NCBI GenBank assembly: GCA_963932465.1
Contig: OZ010793.1
Span: 257,631,525 to 257,695,524, forward strand
Reading direction: 5' to 3'
DNA from: Maratus speciosus
Taxonomy: Eukaryota; Arthropoda; Arachnida; Araneae; Salticidae
DNA: 64,000 nucleotides
Part shown: positions 35,390-45,448 of the stretch, one piece after another
How positions within the stretch are numbered: position 1 is the first letter of the stretch
How the letters are laid out: each line of letters starts with the position of its first letter
Notes under the pieces: model-generated
Told to the model about the DNA's origin: nothing
Database searches by the model: none
What the model saw: only the letters and a program-made list of their open reading frames with translations
Translations under genes and position numbers: made by a program

Positions 35390-36440
35390 CTAAAATAAAA
35401 TATGGAAATATTCAATTTTTAAACAAATATTTTTTCGAGAAATTATCACAAGCTTAAATCTCAGTATGTGCACAATAAAGTTCATCTCATACGTTCTGAG
35501 ATTTGGCTTATAAAATCGTTTTGTAACAAACATTACATTCATCAGCTCAAAACTAGTGTCTCGCGGCAGACATCATGTGACCACACTTAGATTCTTGCCC
35601 TTTTACATCTTTTAATATGCTTTGCTTAAAAAATAAAAAGCATTTGATAATATTTTACTGAAATGGAACTTTAAATATTAAAAGGCGCTTTAATGTAAAA
35701 TTTTAAGCCCATTTTATCGAATTTAAATAAGTAATTTATTTTATTAATCACAATTAATTAATTAATTATAATAAATTATTATTGATATTAATAACAATAA
35801 ATCTAATTGTGATTAATATCAAAATTAACTCTCGTTAAAATATTCCACGCGTAACTTTTTAAAATAAAAAAGTAGAAAAAAGTTTCTGAAATAGAATTAT
35901 TTAAAAAAAATAGATATTTAAAGAATAGAATTATTTATTATATTTAAGTAAGTATTTTATTTTAAAAATAAAAATAATTTTTCAATTGTTATTAGCATCA
36001 AAATTTACTTTTATTAAAAAATTTACTTTTATTAAAATTTCCATTTATCAGGAAAAATATAAAGCAAACCGATAAAATATTTTTAAATAAAAAAGTTTAA
36101 AATAAAACTGAAATAGAATAGTTCACCGATAAAACATTTTAGCCCAGTGGTAGGGGAGCAAAAAAAGGCCGAATTCGGAATTAATTAGGGGAAAGCTGGA
36201 AATTGTTTTAATCCATTTAGTTTAGGTCTAGAATGAATATGCTAAGTTTTCCCCCCTCGTAGTAGGTGAGCGTTAGAAAATGTATACAGATTTATAGTTA
36301 AAAAAACACGTTTTTTTACATACCATAACAGTATCTCCAAACAACTAACTCTGCCAAAAGCCTTGCCAAATGCAAATGTTGTAGAGCTTAAACTTCTGAG
36401 TAAAATGAGTACCTACACTTAATATTTTTGTTGAACATTA

Positions 36441-37349
36441 AGGTCGCAATTCCAGTTTAAAGTTTTAGACACGTGGTCAGGGGATTGAACTCAGAATTAA
36501 TTAGGAGAAAACTGGAAATTATTTTAATCCCTTCAGTTTACGTCTAAAATGAACATACTATGTTTTCTTCCTCGTACTTGGGGGGATGCTAGAAAATATG
36601 TACAGATTTATTTTCGAAAAACACGTTTTTTTTAGTTTCCTTAGCAATAACTCAAAATAGCTAACTCTATAAAAAACATTGTCAATACAAATGTTGTAGA
36701 GCTTAACATTCTGAATAAAATGAGTACCATCATTAACATTTTTGTTCAACATTAAGCTCGCAATTCTATTTCAAAATTTTGCCTTAATCGCAAACTGTTG
36801 AGCTTGAAGCCAGGAGAGACCAAGTTTACTTAACAATATCTCAAAATAGCTAACTCTATCAAAAACATTGTTAGTACAAAAGTTATAGAGCCTAAAATTC
36901 TGAGTAAAATGAGTACCTACATTTATATTTTTTGTTCAATATTAAGGCCGCAATTTGAGATATTGTTAAGTTAACTTGGTCTCTCCTAGCTTTCAAGCTC
37001 TTGATTTGAAAAATTTTCAAATAGAATTGCGACCTTAATGTCGAACAAAAATATTAATGATGGTACTCATTTTATTCAGAATTTTAAGCTCTACAACATT
37101 TGTATTGACAATGTTTTTTATAGAGTTAGCTGTTTTGAGTTATTGTTACGGAAACTAAAAAAAAAACGTGTTTTTCGAAAATAAATCTGTATATATTTTC
37201 TAACATTCACCCAAGTACGAGGAATAAAACACAGTACGTTCATTTTAGACCTAAACTGAAGGGATTAAAACAATTTCCAGTTTTCTCCTAATTAATTCTG
37301 AGTTCAGTCCCCTGGCCACGGGTCTAAAACTTTAAACTGGAATTGTGAG
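36441..37349. repeat. 900-bp palindrome with internal direct repeats
   Basis: The left arm begins AGGTCGCAATTCCAGTTTAA and the right arm ends with its complement. Arms of about 400 bases pair throughout (GAAAACTGGAAATT, AACACGTTTTTTT, AAAATGAGTACCATCATTAA with their complements). AATAGCTAACTCTAT and the following approximately 110 bases occur in direct orientation at 36655 and 36846, and a related unit precedes the palindrome (36330-36450). Confidence 0.85.
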
Positions 37350-37446
37350 TTAAAAAAAAAAAAAAAAAAAAAAAACCTGAAACAGAATATTTTAACCGAT
37401 AAAACATTTTTAAATAAAGATCTAGAAAAAAAGTTGGAAATAAAAA

Positions 37447-37521
37447 GAAGGCGTGGGATTTAAATTCATGCTATCTAGACTCAAAAGCATTGCTCTAACT
37501 TTTCAACCATCAACCACGTAG
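37447..37521 (-). repeat. tRNA-like sequence (tRNA pseudogene or SINE head)
   Basis: The minus strand reads GGCTACGTGGTTGATGG, then TTAGAGCAATGCTTTTGAG, TCTAGATAGCATG and AATTTAAATCCCACGCC. Spacing and words match A-box and B-box regions of a tRNA (TTTAAATCCC for the usual GTTCRAATCC), but the D-arm and acceptor do not pair well (GGCTACG with CCACGCC only partly). It is a degraded tRNA or a tRNA-derived SINE head inside the Mutator-like element, not a working tRNA gene. The anticodon is not safely assigned. Confidence 0.5.
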
Positions 37522-37627
37522 CCGTTCAGCAACAAAGCATTCAAATAAGTAGAAAAATATGTGATCTGAAGACAGGAATCTAAGTATGGTCACGTGATGT
37601 TTACCGCGAGACACTAGACAGCTCAAA

Positions 37628-37958
37628 CCACTAATCTTTCTAGAGAGCCTAGATATGAGATAGCCGACCGAAATAGTTGCTCATACTGCGCTTAGACAGA
37701 TGCGTTTGTCTAAACTATAGTAAACTTTGGCATTTTCTATAGATCAGTTTCAACATCGTGCCTTACAATTTTCCACTAACCAACCAAAATTGCCAATTTC
37801 TTAGCGGATATCATTGCTCAACCAAAGAAGAGAAAAAACGAAAAACCGATGGGCAAACAAAATGCCCGCGAGGTTGCCAAGTTCGTTGCTACGGTGTGAC
37901 TGACGTCAGTTGAAACTAATCTATTCCGCAACTTGGCGATACTCGCCTGGATAAGTTC
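37628..37958. other. Intergenic spacer between two elements
   Basis: Its right part, CAACTTGGCGATACTCGCCTGG, is shared with 44253-44275 (AGAACTTGGCGATACTCGCC), so it is probably part of a dispersed repeat. The minus-strand frame 37818-38048 has no recognisable product. Confidence 0.35.
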
Positions 37959-37966
37959 GATTAAAG

Positions 37967-39857
37967 TAGGGATGCACAACCTGTGGCCCGCGATCGATTG
38001 ACTTGTGGTACGCGAATTTCGACAATTTATAAATGGAAAAAATCTCAATTTTTGCCCTTAAGTCGCAGGAAAAGATCGTAAATTTTGTCAATTTATCGCC
38101 GGAAAAGATTGCAAATTTTGCCAGTCAGTTAAAAATCAGGTATTTCGTTAATCGGCCGTCCGATACTATAGATATCAAGGTATGAAATTCCGAAGTTGCA
38201 AATTTCGTCAGTCGCTAGTCGAAAAATGTCTTGAATTTTGTCGATCGGTCACGGACCAATCGCGAATATCGTTGATCAGGCATGGAAAAATAAAAATCGC
38301 GAGTTTCATCGATCTGGCACATAAAAATCGCGAATTTTGTCGATCAGGGGCGCAAAAAATTGCAAATTTCGTTGATCGGCTGCTGAAAAATCGCGAGTTT
38401 GTTAGTTTATCGAGAGGAAAATTCGCGAATTTCGTCATTTTGCTGCGGGGAAAAAACTGCAAATTTTGTTAGTCAATTAAGAATCCAGAAATTTCGTTCC
38501 CCGGGCGCGGAAAAAACGCGAGTTTCGTCGATCGAGGGCAGAAAAATCACGAATTTCGGTGATTCAGCACTGACAAATCGCGAATATTTTAGATAAGCGG
38601 CGAAAAAAATCGCAAATTTGTTGATCAAACACGGAAAAATCGCGAATTTTATCGATAAAGTGTGGAAAAATTCCAAAATTTCGTTCATCGGCTACGGGGA
38701 AAGCTAGAGTTTCGTCATTTTATCGTTAAAAAAATCGCAAATTTCGTCAATCTTCCGCAGGAAAAAATTGCAAATTCGCCAGTCAGTTATAAAAATCGTA
38801 AATTTCGTTGATAGGGCTCGAAAAAATCACGAGACTTTTGTCCATCAGGTGGGGAAAAATCTCAAATTTCGTTGATTCTCAGCAGAAAAATCACGAGTTT
38901 CGTCAGTTTATAGCGGGAAAAAAATTGCGAATTTTGTCAATTTGCCTCAGGAAAAAATTGCAAATTTCGTCGGCCAGTTAAGAAACGCGAATTTCGTTGA
39001 TTGGGTGCGGGAAAATCGCAAATTTTGTTGATCGGCTGCGGAAAAATCGCAACTTTCGTCAATTCAGTGCGGAAAAAATTCGCGAATTTCTTCAATCTGT
39101 CGTGGTAAAAAGCCACGAATTTCGACAATTGATTAAAAATTACAAGTTTTGTGAATTGGTTGCAAAAAGTTTTGCGAAATCAGTCAATTGCCCGTGGCAA
39201 AAAACCGTTAACTTCGTCAAACATTCACGAAATTCGTGAATCGCTCATGGAAAAAAATTACAAATTTTGTCTATCGGTCGCAAAAAATATCGTGAAATAG
39301 AAATCCATTGGTCGCAGGAAAAAATCGCAAATCTCGTCGATCGTGCACTGAAAAGAAATCGCGACTTTCTTCAATTTATCGCGGAAAAAAATCGCGAATT
39401 ACATGAATGTATATCAGATAACAATTACGAAATAATATATGCTTCTCCCCCCCCCCCTTTTGTTCATAAAATTCACATTTTGGTTTTTTTTTAGCACTAG
39501 CCACTCCCATGCCTACGTTTGTTTTTAAGCACTTTTAATAAAGCAAACTTGATTCCCCCGAATAAAGTCAAGGAATATTTTCACTCCTTAAAAATAATCT
39601 TTACTATATCTCTATTATATATACAAATATAAACTGTTGATATATCCTTTCCATTTGAATCGGGTATGTTGGCTGGATAGAGGAACCTAGAGAGGTAAAA
39701 CTGCCCTTCTGAAACAATGTTTTTTATTTTATTATAGCCGACAGATTCCCCCTCCCACCTCCCTGAAATAGAATTATCCTTGAGTTACTGATGTGGCCCT
39801 CACCAAGCTAGACATTTTTGTAAGTGACCCTTCTCTTTAAAAGGTTGTGCACCCCTA
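37967..39857. mobile_element. hAT-like element carrying the ~30-bp satellite
   Basis: Left end TAGGGATGCACAACCT and inverted right end TAGGGGTGCACAACCT (15 of 16). Flanks GATTAAAG (37959-37966) and GATTAAAG (39858-39865) are an exact 8-bp duplication, the hAT hallmark. GTGGCCCGCG inside the left end and GTGGCCCTCAC near the right end are also hAT-like. No transposase is present. About 1.4 kb of the 1891-bp body is satellite. Confidence 0.85.
38040..39420. repeat. ~30-bp satellite array, AAAAATCGCGAATTTCGTCGATC type
   Basis: Roughly forty degenerate units with an A-run, a TCGCGAATTTCGT core and a variable GATCGG..GCGG spacer. The core is shared with the arrays at 480-1110 and 1980-2450, while the spacer differs (GATCGGNNGCG here, CAAAGGATCG there). 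The many short frames on both strands, repeating FCRS or FVDRL, come from the repeat. Confidence 0.9.
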
Positions 39858-40014
39858 GATTAAAGGATTGAGACAATTTAACAAGCATTATCTTGGCGAT
39901 AATAGCAGGCTCACTAAGATGCTTGTAATTCGCGTTTGTCCAGAATCGTCTCAACAAATTAAATTTTATACCCCGTATATCGTGCCTCTCTCATATCGAG
40001 GCTCCCTAATCCAT

Positions 40015-40174
40015 ACTGTTAAAAATCTGTAGCTTTTGCTGCATAGTCACTGCACCGCTTTTATAGAAAACGATTACTTGACTATAATATGGAGCATTCT
40101 CATTGGTCAGAATGGAGATATTCTATAAAAGCGGTGGAGTGACTATGCAGCTAAAGCTGCAGATTTTTAACAGT
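40015..40174. mobile_element. 160-bp palindromic MITE
   Basis: Ends ACTGTTAAAAATCTGTAGCT and AGCTGCAGATTTTTAACAGT, with arms of about 52 bases that include GCATAGTCACT and CCGCTTTTATAG. The loop contains CTCATTGGTCAGAATGG. Flanks give no clear target duplication, so the superfamily is open. Confidence 0.65.
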
Positions 40175-40202
40175 GATAAACATGTAAGATAGGACACTTC
40201 TA

Positions 40203-40759
40203 TAGAGCGTAATGGTAAGCGAGTGCGATCACAGCGCCTTTAGTGACAATGGGGAAGAAACTTACCATCCTTGTAATATTTATGTTATTGAGCGGTTACC
40301 TTATTGTGATATTTCTTTTTATTTAATGTCACATTTTTACTTTTTAACTGAATCTTACACGGATATGTATTTTTTTTTTTTTTTTCGTACATGAAGGGTG
40401 AACGATATATAAGTGTAATGAAAAACCTAAAAATTTCGTCTTGGATGTTATATATATCAAGTAAATATGATATAATTGGATTTAAAACTACATAAAGCAA
40501 TGTATGATATAAAAATATACGAAATATTGCTTTCTAGAAGTCCCAGAAAATTTCATAAATAATACTGATATTACATTTGATAAAATTTTATTCAATGTGA
40601 ATAAATTAACGCAATACCAGAAATTGATTTTTTACAGTTCAATCTCATAAATTTATATAGTTACATTTTCAACAGAATTTTCTGGGGGGGGGGGTTTCTT
40701 TTATATTATTAAGGTTATAATCATTATTTTGTAAGTTAATGGTAAACGATACAAATACG

Positions 40760-40801
<42 letters not shown>

Positions 40802-41142
40802 AATAAATCAAGCATAAATACGATATCGTCTCTGCCTCGTTTAGGAAAGAATAGATATGTAAAACATAGAACATAAACATATTTCATCAACACAGATAAA
40901 TTTCGGAAGCTTATTAATTCCATAGAGCATAATGGTAATGTGATTCCTTTAGTGAAATGGGGAAGAAACTCCCCATCCTTGTAATATTTTTATTATTGAG
41001 TATCTACCTTATTGTGATCTTTCTTTTTTTAATGTTGTATGTTTACGTTTTCAATAGAATCTTACACGGATACATTAACATAGAATAGATATTCTATTTT
41101 TATATATCTAATATCTATTCTATGTTCATACACGGATATATG

Positions 41143-41179
<37 letters not shown>

Positions 41180-43550
41180 TGATGAGTGAACGATTTAAGT
41201 GCAACTAAAAACAAGGTGAAAATTTCGTCTTGAATGCTATATATATCAAGTAAATATGATATAATTGGATTTAAAGCTACTTAAAGCAATGGTGTAATAT
41301 AAAAATATACGAAATATTGCACTCTACAAGTCCCAGAAAATTTCATAAACATTCCCATTTGGTAGGAATTTTTTTATGGCCGATGTTTTATTAATTTACG
41401 AAGTTTAACGTATTCGTTACAATAATCTTTTAAAATTTACGTGTTTTCACTTTCTTACAGATAAAATAAAAATATTATTTTTAAAAATAAAGTACAACCA
41501 ATTCAACAATATTTATCATATTAACACATAAAAAATAATAATAAAATTACAAATGGGGGAAAATTCCTTTCGACAAATTTTTAGAATTATATAAATCTAA
41601 AAGTTAAAAATAAATAGAAGTGACATTACACTCAATAAAATTTTATTCGATATGAATAAATTAACACAATACCTGAATTTGATTTTTTATAATTTAATCT
41701 CATAAACTTACATATTTACATTCTTAACAGAATTTTCAAGGCTTTCTATTTTATACTAGGGGGCTCAGCCCCCTGCTCACTAATGTTCGCCAACCCACGT
41801 GAATTGCGACACAATTCACATTGAAACCGCTACTCGTTCCCAGCTCGCTTTGTTTGCTCGACACTTTTTGCAGCAACTCTAGCCATAATGAGTACTGTCA
41901 TAAATCCTTTTAACTTATAAAATTTAAAAAATAATAATAAATAAGATAAAAAAACAGTAATTAAAAACTTCGTTGAAATCATAATTAAAATGCATTTAGT
42001 TGGTGCTACCAATAGGCATAAATCATTTTAATATTACGAAATTTACCAATCTTTGAAATGTAAAATAATTAACTGAAAAAAAAATTACTTTTGGACACAA
42101 TTAATGTAAAACTTATTACGCATAATGCTGTACAGCACGGCTTAAATTTCTTTCGAAAAACTCTTGGAAAAAACACTACCTGATACCAAGATAGTTCAAT
42201 GTAAATCAACAAACACAATCTAAAGTTCGTTCGGCGTGAAAAATACAATATCTCTCAGACACTTGTCAAGTTAACAAAACGTAAAAAACACATTTTCTGA
42301 TGTGTCTAAAAGAAACTTTTGATCAAAAAGCTGATTTTTTTAATGCATCAAGTGACCGTAAAATGAACCAATGGCCATTGCTATTCTTACATCTTCCAAA
42401 AGATCGTACTGTGTTTAAAAAGAGCTCCTGCTCTGAATTTTAATTTACTGAATTAGATGTAAAGGCCAGTGAATGTGACGTCATATTGACAAAATTGTAC
42501 TAAAATATTTCAGTTTTATATAGACTCTAAAGCAGTGACGTCATTGGCAGTTCCTAACAAACCGTTCCTGTGCATTTTCTGCGCTTTTTTCCGGGAGGTA
42601 ACTCCTTCACACTATGGAAAACTTTCCCACAAATCGGTTGTTTCTTTGAAACAATTCTACTGTGTGCCATGATGCTTTTGCAGTCCATATGAGAATGAAT
42701 CCTTTTTTTCAAATATAACACCATTTTCACCATCAGAACCATTCATCCCTTCCGAGATTAAAGCGTCATTTAAGCAATTGTTTTAAAATTCCTGAGTTTC
42801 ATTAAATATTCATTTTAATTACGAATTGGAAATTATGTAATTTTCAGAAATATTTTATTTTGTGTATACCAAGAATCTTTAAATAAATAGCATGAATTCA
42901 GTCTATTTATGAGTAGGAATAAGGATCAGGAATATGACGTCATCACTGACACAGTTATAGTAAAATATTTTAATTCATGAATGAAAATGCATCTTTTGTT
43001 TTCCGAATGACGTCATTATCTTCATCGGAAACATTTCGCTTTCCATATTGCTTATTATAAAAAATTGTTCACTGTCATTTTATTTACACAGATTACTTAA
43101 TGTTATATCTCAATAAATAATCTGTGTTCTGCTCTTACGTGATTAGTGCATAATTAAACGGATATCGCTTTAACATTTTTACATTTTATGAAAACTATGG
43201 AAATTTTCCTTTTAAATATGACGCGAGTTTATTCACGTTTCTCAGTGGTGGAATGTAATAAGGCTAATTAATTGTGTTACTGCGGTTGTTGCCAAACGGT
43301 AAGCTGCAAATTCAGCCCTATTTTAGCGCCACGCAAGGGGAATATATAATATATAGATTATTACTCTAATTATCATTTTGTAAGTTAAAGGTGAACGATA
43401 CAAATACGATAAAAAAGCAGCTAAATAAATAAAGCATAAATACAATATCGTCTGCCCTTACTTCGTTTTAAGAAAGAATAGATACTCAAAACACAGAGCG
43501 TAAACATATTTCTTCAACATAGGTAAATTTCGGAGGCTTGTTAATTCTTA
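40203..43550. repeat. Tandem duplication of a ~720-bp unit
   Basis: Unit 1 (40203-40921) and unit 2 (40922-41755, continuing 43358-43550) share TAGAGCRTAATGGTAA, GGGGAAGAAACT, TATATATCAAGTAAATATGA, AACGATACAAATACGATAAA and the end AAATTTCGGA. Unit 1 has a 33-base A-run (40765) where unit 2 has six A; unit 2 has a 31-base T-run (41145). Unit 2 is split by a Helitron-like insertion. The open frames here are short and unsupported. Confidence 0.8.
41756..43357 (-). mobile_element. Helitron-like insertion between A and T
   Basis: On the minus strand the insert starts TCTATATATTATATATTCCC (from 43357) and ends GGGGGCTGAGCCCCCTAG (to 41756). It begins with TC, and a strong hairpin abuts CTAG at the 3' end, with no target duplication. 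The tandem sister copy at 40699 keeps the empty site TTTTATATTATT, and the filled site reads TTTTATA then the insert then TTATT, so the insertion lies exactly between A and T. These are Helitron rules, although the hairpin usually lies about 10 bases before CTRR. No Rep/helicase frame is visible, so it is non-autonomous. Confidence 0.7.
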
Positions 43551-43551
43551 C

Positions 43552-43715
43552 ACCTTGCCGGTAGCGACGCTAGTACTGTTGCCATTACAGATTTTGCCGT
43601 AAATGTCCCATCTTGTATGTTAAGCTATGATTAATTCTTCCCCTTTGTCATTAGTGACGCTAATACTCTTACCATTACAGATTTTGCCGTAAGTGTATGA
43701 TCTTGTACATTTATT
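43552..43715. repeat. Short tandem duplication (~80 bp units)
   Basis: TTAATTCTTACACCTTGCCGG to CATCTTGTATG is repeated as TTAATTCTTCCCCTTTGTCA to GATCTTGTACA. Both contain CCATTACAGATTTTGCCGTAA. Confidence 0.7.
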
Positions 43716-44488
43716 AGTGCCCTAATATAATCTTGTTGAACTGTTTCAGAAATGATATCGAATGATTTCAAGCAAGAATGTCTGTTAGATCAAGAGGGCC
43801 CGATTCTGAACTCGTCTTTATACATTTTGATATGGAAGAAATCATTATTTCTATGGCAGCTGTACTTTTTCTTCCAAATCTGGGTTCGACGCTAAATGAA
43901 GTCACCGGTAATTTACCTAGAGAACTTCTAACTGATAAGAAGGGAAGCTACAACTGCGTTACACCATGAGCTGTTTCGCTGGCTGGCGGGGATTTACATT
44001 ACGTCTACGGAGCCTTCCCTTCTTTATTCTAGAAATTCTTTGCTTTGACCACGTGATCGTGGAAGACGGAATATCCTCCATTATTGTCTCCAACTCCAGT
44101 GATGTCGAAATCGTATTGGCAACTCATAAAATCAGCCCGCAGACACTACTAGGATGCCTCTATGTAAAAGTGGCGACATGCGCACAAGGCGCATGTTTAG
44201 ACTGTGCTCAGACAGACATGTTTGTCAAAAACAATGGCAAACCTATATTTCAGAACTTGGCGATACTCGCCTGGAAGAATTCGATTAAATACGTGAGACT
44301 GAGATGTGTTAACAAACGTTAGCTTGGCGATAAAAATAGATCGCTGAGAGATGATGGAGCAAAGGGGTGTGTGTGTGTGTGTGGGGGGGGGGTGATCAGA
44401 ATTTTCGAGGGTGGAGAATCTATATGAATATTTATGTATTAGTATTTCAAAGTAACAAATAAAAGCACTAACGCAAAACAACATTAAA
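43716..44488. other. GC-richer patch with unassigned open frames
   Basis: Two consecutive plus-strand frames (43778-43969, 63 codons, and 43966-44322, 118 codons) overlap by four bases, and the first follows a possible acceptor TGAACTGTTTCAG. Their products show no family I recognise. TTGGCGATACTCGCCTGG near the end of the second is a repeat shared with 37935. A (GT)n(G)n run follows at 44369-44393. Most likely repeat-derived. Confidence 0.3.
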
Positions 44489-45448
44489 CTAGTCGAATGT
44501 GCCACTCCCAAAACTTTCTTCCATCTCATACATGTTAATACTTCAAAATTCGCTATCATAGCGACAAAATTAAATGACAATCTATACGCATCATGTAGGT
44601 TCTAAAGGTATATCTATAGGCTCGTTGAATTGTGTGCATTCAAAAAGGAGATATAAGCATAGTATCTTTCAAACCAATCACTGAATTTCTGCACCCACCC
44701 TCTTAGATGTCTGCAACGAAAATTCCCAACCCAAAAAGGGCATGAAAGCGACACCTTTTGGCAGTTCACACCCAAATCTAATAAGGATCTATTTATGTGA
44801 AAGTGTAACAGAATAGGAATTTTGATTAAATTCCGTGCATTAGTTTTGGAGATACAGCTATCAGGGAAAACGTAGCACAGCAGCGTCATTTTTTACTTGC
44901 TTTACACAAACACCTATTCAGCACCGACTTATGTGAAGGTCTAACAGAATATTTAGTTTGATGAAATTCCGCGCATTAATTCTTGAGATAGAGCTATCTA
45001 GAAATCGTGCAAAGTGAAGTATAGCAGCGCCACTTATTGGGCGATTAACGCCAAAACCTAATCAGCAACATCTTAATGTCCATGTATAACTGAATCCGAA
45101 GTTTGACGCAGTACCTTAGTTTATGAGATAGAGCTATTGCAGAAATCGTGAAAAATACAGCATAGCAGCGCTACCTGTTGGATGATTTACACCAAAAAGT
45201 AATCAGCATTAATTTATATCAAGGTATAACTGAATCTAAAGTTTTAGTAAATTCCGTGCATTAATTCTTGAGATAGAGTGCCCACAAAATTTGCGCCACA
45301 TACAGACAGACTCACAGACAGACATTTTCTAAAAAAAGTAAAATCGTATTCAGGATCTTCTAAAACGTATAAATCCGTCGAAAACCGGTAGTCGAATTTT
45401 TTTCACGAATCCAGTACTTTCTTCTTGTAAAGATAAAAGAAAGTAAAA
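44489..45448 (+). mobile_element. Minisatellite element, copy 1 of a head-to-tail pair
   Basis: Starts CTAGTCGAATGTGCCACTCC and ends CTTTCTTCTTGTAAAGATAA then AAGAAAGTAAAA, with GTCGAAAACCGG before the end. The interior has about four units of approximately 140 bp around TTCTTGAGATAGAGCTA and GCGCCACTTATTGGGCGATT. Same termini as the element at 11681-14468. Copy 2 begins at the next base. Confidence 0.7.

Larger units (their letters stand above)
35552..37618. mobile_element. Mutator-like element with perfect 9-bp target duplication
   Basis: Long inverted ends: from 35553 CTAGTGTCTCGCGGCAGACA and, inverted from 37617, CTAGTGTCTCGCGGTAAACA. Both continue through TCA(T/C)GTGACCA and ACTTAGATTC, roughly 46 bases at about 85-90 percent identity. 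The flanks CAGCTCAAA (35543-35551) and CAGCTCAAA (37619-37627) are identical. Long inverted ends plus a 9-bp duplication are the Mutator-like (MULE) signature. No transposase is visible. The body is dominated by a palindrome (36441-37349) and a tRNA-like segment. Confidence 0.75.

Noticed and set aside
38182..39494. Overlapping frames on both strands at 38-39.5 kb
   Set aside because: All lie in the satellite array of the hAT-like element.
43778..44322. Two overlapping frames considered as a plus-strand gene
   Set aside because: No family recognised, and the second frame includes a dispersed repeat word also present at 37935.
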